Source: Anisakis pegreffii | Lineage: Eukaryota; Nematoda; Chromadorea; Rhabditida; Anisakidae | Assembly: GCA_035041965.1 (NCBI GenBank) | Contig: JAPYMA010000319.1 | Span: 83,602-147,601, forward strand | DNA: 64,000 nt | Direction of reading: 5' to 3' | Shown: piece by piece, positions 51,243 through 63,525 of the stretch | Layout of the letters: each line of letters opens with the position of its first letter | How positions within the stretch are numbered: the stretch's first letter is position 1 | Program-made: the position numbers and the translations under genes | The notes under the pieces: generated by a model | What the model saw: the letters and a program-made list of their open reading frames with translations, nothing else | What the model was told of the DNA's origin: nothing | Database searches by the model: none

Positions 51243-54200
51243 TCATGCGATTTGCTTCACGATATCCTCCAGCAAGTGTTTAATCACCATTTCATTCTCT
51301 TTGTTGCTCAGTTTACCTGAAAATTATTCAGCAATAAAGGTAGCAGGATATTTTTCAAATTGAAGTGGTATCGTGCGTTGAAGATAACTAAAGAAATAAC
51401 TGATATCAACAGCAAAACAGCTATTTTCATAATTATTGCTGATTATCCTGAGATTTCTTAATCAGGGAGTTGAGACCTGATTTACACTCACCGCAGCTAT
51501 CGCTCAAATTCAGTACTGAATTCAAACGGTATTTGTCATTAATGGAGACCAAATTATTGGATGATAAACATCATTTCTCATATTGCTGCAGGAAATCAGG
51601 TCTATTCTAGAGTCTTGAATGTCATGAACGCATGAAACAGATTCCAATATTTTGATTTGATCAAACGATCAAACTGTTTACTAACACCTAAACCGAATTA
51701 TCTTCTGACTCTTCAATATAAACCTTCCGACGAATTACTCCAAAACACCAATTAACTGTGGTACTTTTGAATGGATTTCACAGATGGTATTCAATTCGAG
51801 TGATTTGTTTCCGGACATTCGAAACTCATAGCAACATATGATACCTAGGAACAAATGAAGCTCTCATCGTAATCTCGAACAAAATTGCTCAAATAACGAA
51901 AATGAAATATGGTAATGCTTAATCGGTTCGATTATATGAACACATACACACACACATACGCTCTATTTGCATCAGTTAATTGATGATTACTACTGACATT
52001 ATTAAGTAAACAGCTAGTGAACAGCTGAACTAATATTATGAAACCGAAGAGGTTCACGATGGCGGCGAGACTTGCCATGATGGGAATGCATCCTTGTGTT
52101 GTTGGTGAGTAGTTGATGATTCGAATCGACTGATGTTCAGTGTTTGCTTTTAGTCATTTAGTTATTAGCACGACATCTATGTAGTAGATAAATACAAGCG
52201 CAGTTTAATCAAACACGACGAGTTGTGTAAGCAATGGTTTATGGTAGCGATGATGGGCATTGGACAATGTGTACTTTACGCAGACGCAATACGCATGATT
52301 TAATGAAGCTTTTGTTGTTTTAGCATTTGCAAATTGTGAAAATGTTTCATACAGGCTTCTAATTCATGTTCACAACACGGGAATATTCCATCCACTTGTG
52401 TGAATTCATCGTATTAAACTATATATATCTCACTTGTTCACCTTTCTGGCTGATACTGTTCCAATGAATCTGTCACGATATTAACAAGACCGAAAGAGAC
52501 CATTTGAAAAATAAAATGTTTAATAAATATGAACAAGTGAGTGAGTTAAATGCAACATACTGAGAAACTTTTATGCACAAAACGCTCGAAGTTGCTGAGG
52601 TTCATCTTGAAATTTCGGTTTTTCAGCATGCAAATTGACTCAGTTGCTTGTATTGTCAACTGAATCAATCAAATTTGCAATCAAATATATTCTATGTATG
52701 GATACAATGGTGGAACAGAAAATACCGCTGAATATATTGTCTTCAAACGAATACTCGCACTTCTTGTAAGTTGTTATTGTGTATGTGTGCCAGACAGATG
52801 TGCTCTGATTAATCCAAAAAATCACATTATCCAAAAACTGAGGATATGCTTGGATTTGAAGAAGAAGACCAGATCAGAGGACTGCATCAAAGAGAGATCA
52901 ACTTGAAAAATACGAGAGATCAATTTCGATCAGAACAGATAGCACTGATCAAGTGCGATTATCACGTCGCATTTAGGGGATAGCAATTGAGTGGATAACG
53001 GTAAAACGTGGAGGTAACTGATACGTCTACGGACGATTATTTCAAACGTATGCAGCATTCCGATCGAGTCACGGTTTTGCACTAACATAAGCGATATCTC
53101 ACCTCACAGTAAGTCATCTTGTTAGTCGTTGCCGTGTCGGCAAGGATACAATTTCATAGGGTATCAAATTCTCATCAGCAGCTCTGACCAATTACATCTG
53201 ACAAGATAAATATCTTCTCACCATTTTGTAGTCAACTCATATGACTTTCAATAACGTTTCCAGAAGCTGAATTTTGCAAGGGTGCAAGATTTTGCAAATG
53301 TTTCCGGATATTTCACACGATTCTTTCCCCTAATCTCTAACCGGTCTTAGGAGACGAATCTCGCCGAAATTTTGATCACTGCCTCCGAGGAGACATCTTA
53401 TATACAGATCAATCGTAAGCATAATTGACAGCATCTTTAGATGAAACAATAAGCATATGGAGGTAGCCCAATGAAGATTAAACATGCAAACAACCAGTTT
53501 CACTTAGAACTTAAAACAAATACCTCGCCACAGCTGCGTATCTTTTAAAAGAATGTGATTATCAAAATATTCGAGAAAAATATACAAATCTCAACTATTG
53601 CTGAATGAATGATAATAATAAGTGAATACGAATAATGATTTGTAATAACTGATTACAAAATTTTGTGAACTAAGAGAACTGCGTACCGTTTCTGTTGTCT
53701 TGTTTCACAGCAGTTCTCCTCGGTGATCGTCTTGGTTGCTTTGAGCTATCGTCACCTTTCGTTGTATTTTCGGCAGTTTTGTTCTTATTGTTATTCGTGG
53801 TTTCATTGTTAGTGCTATTAGAAACCTGAAAATGAATGAATGAGATGAGTTAGGTGGCCAATTGAATGCAGCAGCAGTAGCAGCACTGTGAAATGAGATA
53901 CGGTCGTTTCGAATTACATTCAAATACTACGGCCATCCATTCTTCTACGGTCGTTCTCCCCTTGCGCAATCAACAACATTCTTCACTAGTTCATTTCATC
54001 CCTCAGATATATCTCAACATCCGTACCTCTTTACTTGGGCTTGTTTAAACTGCAAACACTTACTGCACACAGCCTCATTGAATCAACGGAATAACGGCAC
54101 TCCTAACACAATACTTACCTCTCTCAGCTCGTCCCTTAACACACCCAAGAAAATCCCAAAATTATTCTACAGCACTGACTGGTCTTCGTATATCCTGTAT

Positions 54201-56728
54201 GAATGCGATATCTTATCCTCACATATACCTACATAAATGCATCATGCCCTGTGCAATTTATCCTTCTTTATCTACGTTGCACACATAAATGACAATAGGA
54301 CATAGATATATATCCGATACCACTTGATTATTGCTCAGCTCTATTCAATCAATTACTAATAAAACAGACAATTTCTTATGCAATTCATACTCATGCATAC
54401 ACCACATCACATTGTGTCCTTGTCTTCTTGAGTTTGGATGTTACTTATGGTCTGAATGATATTTTGTGAAAAATCTCAAAAAAAGTTGGTTCGCTAGTAT
54501 TCCAATAGCAGCATTGCTGTGGCATCACATAAAATCAATGTTATGACAATGTCTCCAGGTAGTTTTACCTGTTTATTTGGTGAAACCGCTTTTCTACGAT
54601 TGCTTTGTAGAGGGGTGCGTTTCACCGGTCCGCTACCAGCTAGCTTCGCAGAAGCTGCAGTTCTTGTTGGTGTTGTTCTTGTGGTGGTAGCGCCGGCCCG
54701 CTCGATGCCTCCCGCCGCACCTCCTCGTGCTAGTCGACCCGCAGTTCCAGTTGTCGGCGCACCCAGACCTCGTCCTCGGGTACCCACCACTCGATCGCTC
54801 CTCTCTCCCACTGGCCGTCTCCTCTCTCCCGTTGGCCCTCGGGCGTCCTTCACAGGTCGTTCCTCGTTGGCGTCTTTTTTCGTCCCTTTCATCTCGTCTT
54901 TATTGGCTGGAGCAATTCGTATCGCTAAGGGCTTTTTGCGGTCTGCGGTTGGACCAGTTTGAGGTTTTTGGGATTTATCACCATGGGCAGCAGCTTTATC
55001 GGAAACCGGTGGTCGAGTGGTCGTTGATGTGGCTCCTTGAGTGGCTTTTTTCTCCTTTTCCGAAGGTTTTGTTTTTTGAGCCACCACCTGAAATAGCAGA
55101 GTGTCAACAAACAAATTCTCTAGAGCAATATGCGAAATTTCTGCGGGCCTCACTAAACTGATAATGAAATGATCAACTAATAGATTGATTGGCTGCCTGA
55201 TAAGAGTTTTCCTGCTAGCTATCTAAAACACTGATTGTTCATCGATAAATTCACCGTATCGTTTTTGGCTGGAGGTTTTGTTTGTGAGGCATCTGCGGGT
55301 GAGTTAGCTGAAGGCGAAGTGATACGTTGCTTGCGATCGCGATCGCTTTTCTTCGGTTTCGTTGGCTCGGCTCTATCGTCGTGTAACGTGAACTCGGAAC
55401 GAGGCGTGATACGAGTGCGCATGCCACGTCCTCTCGAAATACCACCGCGTTGTTGTGAACGCCACAGTGAATGATGTTTCATACCCCGTAACGAATGTCC
55501 CATCTCGGGCACATTCTCTTTCCATGTATCAGCGCTGCAATTCACCAGCTGAGACCAATTTTTTGCTGAGACAGACAGATTGACTGGCTGTTCGATGGGA
55601 TATTTCCTGATAGCTAGTAGTAGCTATCTGTGATAGATCCAAGCTGGATCTCACTTTAAATCCTCCTTTTTTTTGATGCCATAATCAGTAGCACATCATA
55701 TGTTATCACCAACAAGCAATCTCTTATCGAAAGAGTCACTGACACAACATTTTTGCAGCAGCAATATTTTTGAAGTCTTCAATAGTGACGGGTTTGAATT
55801 ATGATTTTTTGTTTGCTCCAATTTGAACGATTCCGATCAACTTTCAATGTCCAATGCTATCAGTTTCGGTAAATATGAACGGATACGATGAATCGATGAA
55901 TATCACTGATTGTCAGCAATTGTCCACAAAAACCTGCCTTGTTTTACCCGCATCCCATTCGCGATCCCATTCGTTTGCCTTCCCGTTACCATTTTTGCTC
56001 TCTTTTGTATCTTTTGCAGCTTTTTCATCCTGAAATTTTCCAATTATTCAATGCAAATTAAACATTATTATCATTACTGCTGCTGTTCTATCTAGTGAAC
56101 TGCTCTGTGCATTGATCGCTTCATATATTTTCTGCTCTGATTCCAATTATTCATAAATCTTCAACATCCTTTCCAAATTCTTTAAATGGATAGTGACCAT
56201 AATATAGTGAGAAACCTTTTCTGGCTGTTTAGGTGATGAGTTGAGAGACTCTCCGACTTCGGCTACGAACAATTCACGATCTTTGTCAACCTCCTAAAAG
56301 CAACTAATTACTCTTAGCGACATTAAATTATGTTTAACACTAAATTTTGTTCATGGATTATGAATTTTTGTGGAATTTCTATAGCACAAAATAAATTTAC
56401 ATAAAGCGAGAAGACACAGTTTCCGTGTCATCACGGTGAGACTTCTAAACAGCAAACGCAACAAATTCACTTTAAAATCCCTCAATGCTGCGTTTCATTC
56501 AGTTGAACGAGCTGTGAATACTTCTCTATTCCAGATGATAATGTGATGAATTTTTTATGTGCACATATTGAATCATCTCGTAAAAAATCCCAAATTCGAT
56601 AAGCATTTGCCAAGAATAACCTCTTTTCTACGTGCGATTTGTTCGTTCTTCTTCCGAATTTCGGCTATTTTCCTGTCCAACGCCTCTTCATCTTCTTTTG
56701 ATCGCACCTTCTCAACTGTTTGACTCAT
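51243..56728 (-). CDS. CCDC9-like coiled-coil, Arg/Lys/Gly-rich protein, seven exons, complete
   Basis: Minus-strand exons: 56728-56621, 56293-56216, 56029-55934, 55548-55255, 55087-54569, 53825-53687, 51316-51243. All introns are GT..AG; five are phase 0 and the last is phase 1. The coding sum is 1308 nt, giving 435 residues plus TGA. Residues about 14-50 form a charged coiled coil (ALDRKIAEIRKKNEQIARR, then EVDKDREL) closely matching the N terminus of human CCDC9. Exon 3 ends with EWDREWDAGKT, matching a conserved WRREWDAEKT motif of that family as I recall it. Residues 95-192 contain an RGG..SRGRG stretch and many Lys/Asp residues; 193-365 is low complexity, rich in Thr, Ala, Gly, Arg and Pro, with GTRGRG and GERR repeats; 366-411 is Asn/Thr-rich; the last 23 residues form a short charged helix-like tail. 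Such composition fits an RNA-associated, largely disordered protein (inference). The 519-nt exon is GC-rich and accounts for the longest ORF in the window, with plus-strand shadow ORFs. The ATG follows tandem AAGGCAG acceptor-like sites. The terminal exon sits beyond a 2.37-kb intron and is the least certain exon. Confidence 0.8.
52038..52104 (+). CDS. candidate plus-strand first coding exon inside a CCDC9-like intron
   Basis: ATG at 52038 opens 22 codons plus one base to a near-perfect donor, GTTG|GTGAGT. The peptide MKPKRFTMAARLAMMGMHPC then VV is basic. The segment is GC-richer than the surrounding intron. No downstream partner exon was found, so this may be chance or a nested antisense gene. 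Confidence 0.2.
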
Positions 56729-59700
56729 TAACGTTGATCACTCTGCCTTCTGCCTTCTATAGAAGAGATTAGCTTTTGCACTTGACGGAAATTTATTCAC
56801 TGGAAACTCGTTACAACGCAATCGATGAATAAATGTTCACTGCTAGCACAATAACAACGATAATAATAACAATAATAGATGAAATTTATTGAAGGATGTT
56901 GTACATTCTATGATATATATTACTGCGAATGATGTCAACTATCATCAGTAATTTGTTGTAATACCCGATCGGATCGAGTCATGCCACCGTGAAACAATTA
57001 TCTCCAAGTGAAAACTCTTCAAACTCTTATTATGATATTATATTCTCATTTTCTGCGCTATCACTTTATCATACTCAACACTCTCTCAATATCACCACGC
57101 TGATTATCATATCATTTTATTTAGTACATATAAAATAAATGAACCATAGACATAATCACTAGAATGAAATTGATCACTGAATGCGAGTGATGAATGCAGT
57201 TCCTCCTCTTCTATAGAAATCCTCACGAATGCAAAGTCTATAAATTTTATTGAACTTGATAAAAAATACCTAAAAATCAAAAAAAGTTGCCCTTTAATAT
57301 AGAATGAAATAACTGGTGAATAGTGATTGAAAAATGCATTTGGAGCGTTCGAAATATGAGCGAATAAACGTCGACGCGACGAGATGGATGTGATTCGAAA
57401 TATTTGTGTGTGAAGTTGGAATTATTAATCAGTCCCAGTGGATAATAAAATACCAAAACCGGTTCATATTCGTCGCAGTCTCGGCGAAATTAATAATTCT
57501 CACAAACAACACAACGATGACAACGAAATACGAACACTACAGCTGACTCACTAATAATTTATTCGTATTTTCCACAAAATTCAACCAATAAATTTCGCCA
57601 TTTTTTTCATGAAACAAACCAAAATTTCGCAATGATTGCTGCAATAAACATGTCATCCAATTCGCAAAATCAGCAGCACACCTTAGTGATTGTCTTTACA
57701 CAAAAACAGAACACATTTTTTATATCTCCAGCAAATGCAAAACGCAATGGGAACTTCTTAAATATATTAATCATTAATATGTCTCCGATAAACATCTTTA
57801 ATGATATGATCACATGTTTCAATTTAAATATCAATCTGCTACTATCAATTCATACTTGCATCGAATTTCGTTTTGTGATTGACCTCAGAGCTGAAACTCT
57901 ATCTATCAGCTGCTTCTCACATATTCTACGATGAACTATATTCTTTCTGATATGGAATGCTGGAAATCGATGAATTCACTTAGGTACAATAGAATATGAT
58001 ACGACTGTCCTTCAACATCTCCACTGCGATGACATACTCGAATAATTTTTCACAGAAGTGGTTATTCATGTCTGAAAAGCACTTTTTGATACTAAATCAA
58101 TCATACTTCCTTGCAGATTGTCAATTTTGATCATACATTACGAAACGACCAAATGAATCAAGTGCATCATAATGTGCGCGACAATAAGGGCATCAGAGGA
58201 CAATCGCATCATCATCCACATCATTAATAAGGCCACTATCAATATCGCCATTATTATTATTACTAATATTATCGGTACTATGATTATCACATCGTTCGTT
58301 GTAATCATTTAATTCAAAACCAAAAGTGTAAAGATATCGAAATATTATTGCTGAACGAACGCAGAATGGAGAATATTGATTGAAGAGAATGCGATTTACT
58401 TTGAAAACACAGCGAACGAACAGCTAACAAATGGAATTCAACGCTCAAACGTTCGAACTAAAGTTGTTGTAAAGCAATTTCACAATCGATACGTGTTGAT
58501 ATTGCATAACATCGACGATTGTAAATAAATTTCTCCGACTCTCAACCAAGCACATCACTTGAGCAGTGGCCGGCAATCTCACTTGTGCAATTTCGTCATA
58601 ATTTTGAGCAGACTAACAAAATGATCGGAAAACACCACTACAATATTATGCAGACAAGCGGAAATCACTCGGGAATTCTTCCTCTCTAATGAGGATCGCA
58701 CGAAGACGATGAAATAGCAGGAGTGGGTTTCGGTAACTCACTGAAATTTTTAGCTTGGAAAAAATTGTTAGTATCAATGGTTCATTGCTATTTTGTATGA
58801 TATGATCTGATGAGATCAAATAGCTTACGAATAGTCTTCTTTCGGACCATGAAGCTTGAGATTATGAATGATGGTCGTTCACAAGCACGGTTATTCTGCT
58901 CAATTTTAAATAAGAGACAAAGATTTGGGATTTAGACTGCGACTGATTCATACTTTCAATCACGCAAAATCATTGTCATATATCGTGCAAGCAGATTCAT
59001 AACAGAAACACTTTCAAATTATCAGTCATCGTCGTCATATATATCAAAAAACTGATCGCACATTAGTGATTATCGAATTTATCACGCAATTTCTACAAAC
59101 TATCCAGTGAAAAGTTTGATTTAAAATCAATAAAACGTTTCTGAAATTCCCATCAACGCCTTGACAAATTAAAGTCTTGTGTGTGGATATCGGCAGAAAA
59201 ATATAATATCATCTGCTCAATATTTTAATCATGTGGGTTGACGCTTATCCAAAAACTAACTGGGCAAATGTTGAAAACCACCGCAATCGAGACAGCGTAA
59301 ATACGCGAAAATAAATCATCCAAAACGGTGAACAAATAATGGCAGGCAGGTATGTGTCTCTGTAAAATGATAATTACTAGTGCCAATATTGAAATGTCAT
59401 ATTGCATGGTGGGACCATCCTTTCTCATTCACTAAACAAACCAAAATGGATAACCAATAATGCGGAGTTGTTTCGGAGATCGTCGATTGATAGCAGACAA
59501 AATTGCAGACAGAATATTCGGCCCATTCCTGACACCAGTCAGTCAAAATCTCGCAACCAAACAAATTCCTCGTCAAATTACACTAATATGCTGACTGCTG
59601 CCTCGAAAACTCATCAAATAATGCAAAATAAAACATTCACATTGGCAATTGTGATGACACAGAAAAATTATCCAAACAATCCCAACAACAGTAATATATC

Positions 59701-61977
59701 ACAACAACACATTTTCAATTGTTACCACCAGACTAATAATCCCTTTGCACTTATCTGCATTATCTGCATCAACCACATAACCAGAATGATCCATATTAAG
59801 CACGATTATCTGAAAAATTGTCATCAAAACATTTTTCCATTCCATCTCGCACCCATGAAATTCCTCCACATGAAAACCGTCAATCATATTTTCCAGTATC
59901 GCCTTTTGTTGCCTCTCTATGAGTGATGCTCTCCACTCGAATACACTCTTCATCCTTTACTCGAAATCCTCTAAAAACTCAACAAAATACTTCTGCATCC
60001 ATTCTCGAACAACCACCAGTTAAACTCATTGAACGAGTAATTTTTCCAAAGAAAACGTTGCATCGACTGGTTGCGTCACCAACCATAATGTGAACCCCCC
60101 TCCCAAAAAAAAACCTTACAGGATTAGCATTTTCATCTCACTTCTTCACAAATAATCCGCTTGTGGAAGTTTACCTTTCATCTCGGAGCGCAAATGCCAT
60201 CATCATGAACATTAGAATTCCAGTGATTGTAAAAAACTGCAGTGATTCACACTGGCATTTTTCAACATACGAATAGCGAACACACGAAAACAAATTTACA
60301 TAACAACGCAACGATGTGCATTACTTTCATTTTGATACTCGAACACCGAATCGCTCTGCTCAAATCACTACAGAAATAATCTGTCAGACATCATCAAGTT
60401 ATTGCCGAATTATAATCGCACAAAACAATTTTTTTTTTTGAAGAAGAAGAAGAATATCTTCGTGAACTCATTCTTTGTTCGCATTGTGTGGTAAAAGAAT
60501 GCGATTTATTTTTGAAAAGTTTTGAGAAATCAGCGCAAACAAATGACTAAAATTAAGAACAGCTGATTGGTTGCATTAGCAAATTTCATGTTTAGGTCGA
60601 GACGCAACCAACTATTGATGTAAAGCATAAAATATTATATTATACGTTCGGAACCAATTGTGCACCATCGATAAGCAGCACCAGCACAGCAGCAGCAGCT
60701 ATTAGTAATGATAAATGGAAGAATAAACAATCAAAATCGCATCTGTAAACATAAAGTTCTTCCTGTGTTAAATGATAACATTTGAAAATTTCTTTTGTTC
60801 ACCATGCACATTGGATACAAACCAAACAACAACGTAACAACAATGCTCATGTACAAAACGACGGAAACACCGAATATTACTATCACAATCTTGATTTCGC
60901 TCAAAACACCTTAAGAACGATACGAAAAAGAATGATTATCACCGAAATGATCATTGCTTACCTAAATCCTATTGCGGTACTATATGGAGAGAAAATCTTA
61001 TCATAATATGACCACAACAGCATCAAGTCAAAAATGATAACGATGAAACTGATAACAGCGTTCTAAACTCTGAAAACACTGATTAAAGAAGTTTCTCAAA
61101 ACATCCTCCAAACTCTCACCAACTGACTCATTACTATTTTTTGATAAAAAATTGCGTTCAACTCTTCGAACGTCATTACAGCGCATTTAATATGCTTAAG
61201 AGGCACCTTTAGCACAGGTGAACATCGATTGATCGAATGAACGAACAGTCGATAAAGTTGGTAGATTCGAATCGACATTCATCAACTGCTCCCTATTGGA
61301 CCCAATCTATAAAATACACAACACTTCAAATTCCTTCACCTGCGAAATAGATCTGAAAAATCGAGTGATACGACAGCGTTAAGGTGCATCATCACCTCAG
61401 CAAACACGCAATCCATCCATCAATCATCATGAAAAACGTCTGCTGCCGAAAACAACGTCTTCATATCAATCACTACAATTCAATATATAGTATGATTAAA
61501 TATCGACTAAAATCAAACGTTTAAACATTTCTTCTCCTTCACATCAATCCAAATTCTACATCTATACACTATGAATTATTCTTATCATAACAATATTACC
61601 AGTCAATACTAACAATGCTACTATCTTCAATATTCTGATTACTTTCGACAAAGAAATGAATGTTGATCAATATGGAGTAAATTATCCATGCATTGAGATT
61701 ATTTATCCATGCACCGATTGTGAGTAATGTGGCTTAGTTGAGGAGATATAGGCATTTTATTAATACTATCTTGGGTGCCACTTTCAAAGCTACCGTAAAC
61801 TCCAGTTTGCCCATTAACATATGAATTTTTCTGTATCAGTCGATCCAGCTGGATCTCGTCATTCAGAAAAACATATATTATGTTGAGTGATTTTACTTTC
61901 CTGAGGAGGTGTAGCCATTTTCTGGAGATATATCACAATTCAATAGCGCATTCGCGCTCATTCATTCAAATTGATCA
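56729..61977. other. AT-rich intergenic stretch upstream of the CCDC9-like gene
   Basis: It presumably includes that gene's promoter near 56.75-57.0 kb. Open frames such as the 174-codon one at 59402-59926 are Asn/His/Ile-rich, lack recognisable motifs and overlap an antisense open frame, so I treat them as chance. Confidence 0.5.
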
Positions 61978-62271
61978 CTATGGAGCAATAATTTGGATTT
62001 CACCTCCAAAACTACCTTGAGATGAATTGTTGCCAAAGTTCTTGCCATTGTCATGCGCTCGAGCGATTTCTTGACTCGCCGTGTTCGCTTTTGCACTCAG
62101 TCCTTTGGAATTTCTTCCCTGATTCGTTCTCTCGATCCATCTATCCGTTCGTCCGCCCGTTCCCTTCGACTTCTCTTCTACTGGCCTCTTCCTTTCGAGT
62201 TTTCGCCTGCTTCACCTCGTTTCTTCGAGTCCTCTTTGCTTGTTGTCTCGTGAGCGTTCGTCCATCCGGAT
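61978..62271 (-). pseudogene. GC-rich segment with a mostly open minus-strand frame, doubtful coding
   Basis: Around 50% G+C in an AT-rich area. On the minus strand, after TTTCAG at 62272, one frame reads 19 codons, meets a TGA at 62214-62212, then stays open for about 77 codons to TAG at 61980-61978 (RKLERKRPVEEKSKGTGGR; later ANTASQEIARAHDNGKNFG). The TGA could be bypassed by the CAG at 62207-62209 acting as acceptor, or by an alternative frame ending at GAG|GTGAAG. A charged, Gly/Asn-rich C-terminal exon is possible, but a purine-rich strand lacks stops anyway, and an 87-codon open frame exists on the other strand. Confidence 0.2.
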
Positions 62272-62328
62272 CTGAAACTAAATAATATTAGGAATTTGTA
62301 AATGGTGATAAATGTCCAGAACACGATT

Positions 62329-62651
62329 TTTGTTTTTTTTAATTTTTTGGTTTTTTGTATTTTTTTATTTTTAATAATTTTTTTTCTTTTTTTTTTTTTG
62401 TTATTTTTTTGTTTTTTTATTTTTTATTTTTTTATTTTTTTTATTTTTTATTATTTTTTTGTTTTTTTATTTTTTTCGTTTTTTTTGTTTTTTTGTTTTT
62501 TATTATTTTTTTGTTTTTTTATTTTTTATCATTTTTTTGGTTTTTTTTATTTTATTATTTTTTGTTTTTTTTATATTTTATTATTTTTTTGTTTTTTCTT
62601 TTTTATTATTTTTTTGTTTTTTTATTTTTTGTTTATTTTTTGATTTTTTTT
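62329..62651. repeat. T-rich low-complexity tract
   Basis: Over 300 bases of T runs broken by single G, A or C (TTTTTTTG, TTTATTTT). Overlapping Phe-rich frames here are artefacts of composition. Confidence 0.9.
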
Positions 62652-62699
62652 CGCTTTTCAATAATTATACAGCAATATCAATAATAAATATTAATAAAA

Positions 62700-62840
62700 T
62701 CGAACTAACTAAACTCAAAACAAGTTAGTAACTTAAAATATAACTAATCAAACAATTTAGTAACTATCGAAACAAAGTAGTAACTAATCAAACAACTAAA
62801 CTATTAACTAACTAAAAGTATAATTAAATTAGTAACCAGA
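62700..62840. repeat. degenerate TAGTAACTAATCAAACAA repeats
   Basis: TTAGTAACT, AGTAACTAATCAAACAA and AACTAACTAAA words recur at about 25-35 base intervals. Noncoding satellite-like DNA. Confidence 0.55.
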
Positions 62841-63029
62841 ACATATGAAATGAAAAATAACATCACAAACAAATTCAAAACAATACATCGTCATCACATC
62901 AATTTCAAAAAATCATCACAAAATATGAAACATGAGAAAATCGCATCAAATATCAGAACGAAAAATTAGTAACATAGAACCAATAAACACAAAACAAATT
63001 AGTAACTCAAAAAACAATAGAAATAATAA

Positions 63030-63525
63030 CACACAAAAACAACATAATAATAAGTCACACCCATAAAAATCAACACAACAAAAAATCAAGCCATCGTCAT
63101 CACATCCACATAAAAAAGCACCAAATATTAATAATACTAACATAGAAAAATCAACACACAAAAACAAATAATAATAAATCACATCCACAAAAATCAACAC
63201 ATAATAAAAAATAAAGTCATCGTCATCACATCCACATAAAAAAGCACCAAATAATAATAATACTAACATAGAAAAATCAACACACAAAAACAAATAATAA
63301 TAAATCACATCCATAAAAATCAACACATAATAAAAAATAAAGTCATCGTCATCACATCCACATAAAAAAGCACCAAATAATAATAATACTAACATAGAAA
63401 AATCAGCACACAAAAACAAATAATAATAAATCACATCCACAAAAATCAACATATAATAAAAAATAAAGCCATCATCATCACATCCACATAAAAAAGCACC
63501 AAATAATAATAACACTAATATCAAT
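63030..63525. repeat. 126-bp minisatellite, about four copies
   Basis: CCACATAAAAAAGCACC starts at 63106, 63232, 63358 and 63484, an exact 126-base period; flanking partial copies extend the array to about 63030-63525. Copies differ by few substitutions. Because 126 is 3 x 42, the minus strand keeps a long open frame (207 codons, hydrophobic 42-residue repeat with a GCDDD patch). I consider that frame a by-product of the period, not a gene. Confidence 0.9.

Noticed and set aside
54519..55161. Two overlapping plus-strand ORFs of 144 and 147 codons
   Set aside because: They are antisense shadows of the 519-nt CCDC9-like exon, whose minus frame joins in phase to six other exons.
59402..59926. 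174-codon plus-strand ORF
   Set aside because: Asn/His/Ile-rich composition typical of AT-rich noncoding DNA, no motif, no splice or poly(A) context.
62302..62728. Three Phe-rich ORFs of 89-113 codons
   Set aside because: Products of the T-rich tract; any frame through it lacks stops and encodes Phe/Leu/Ile.
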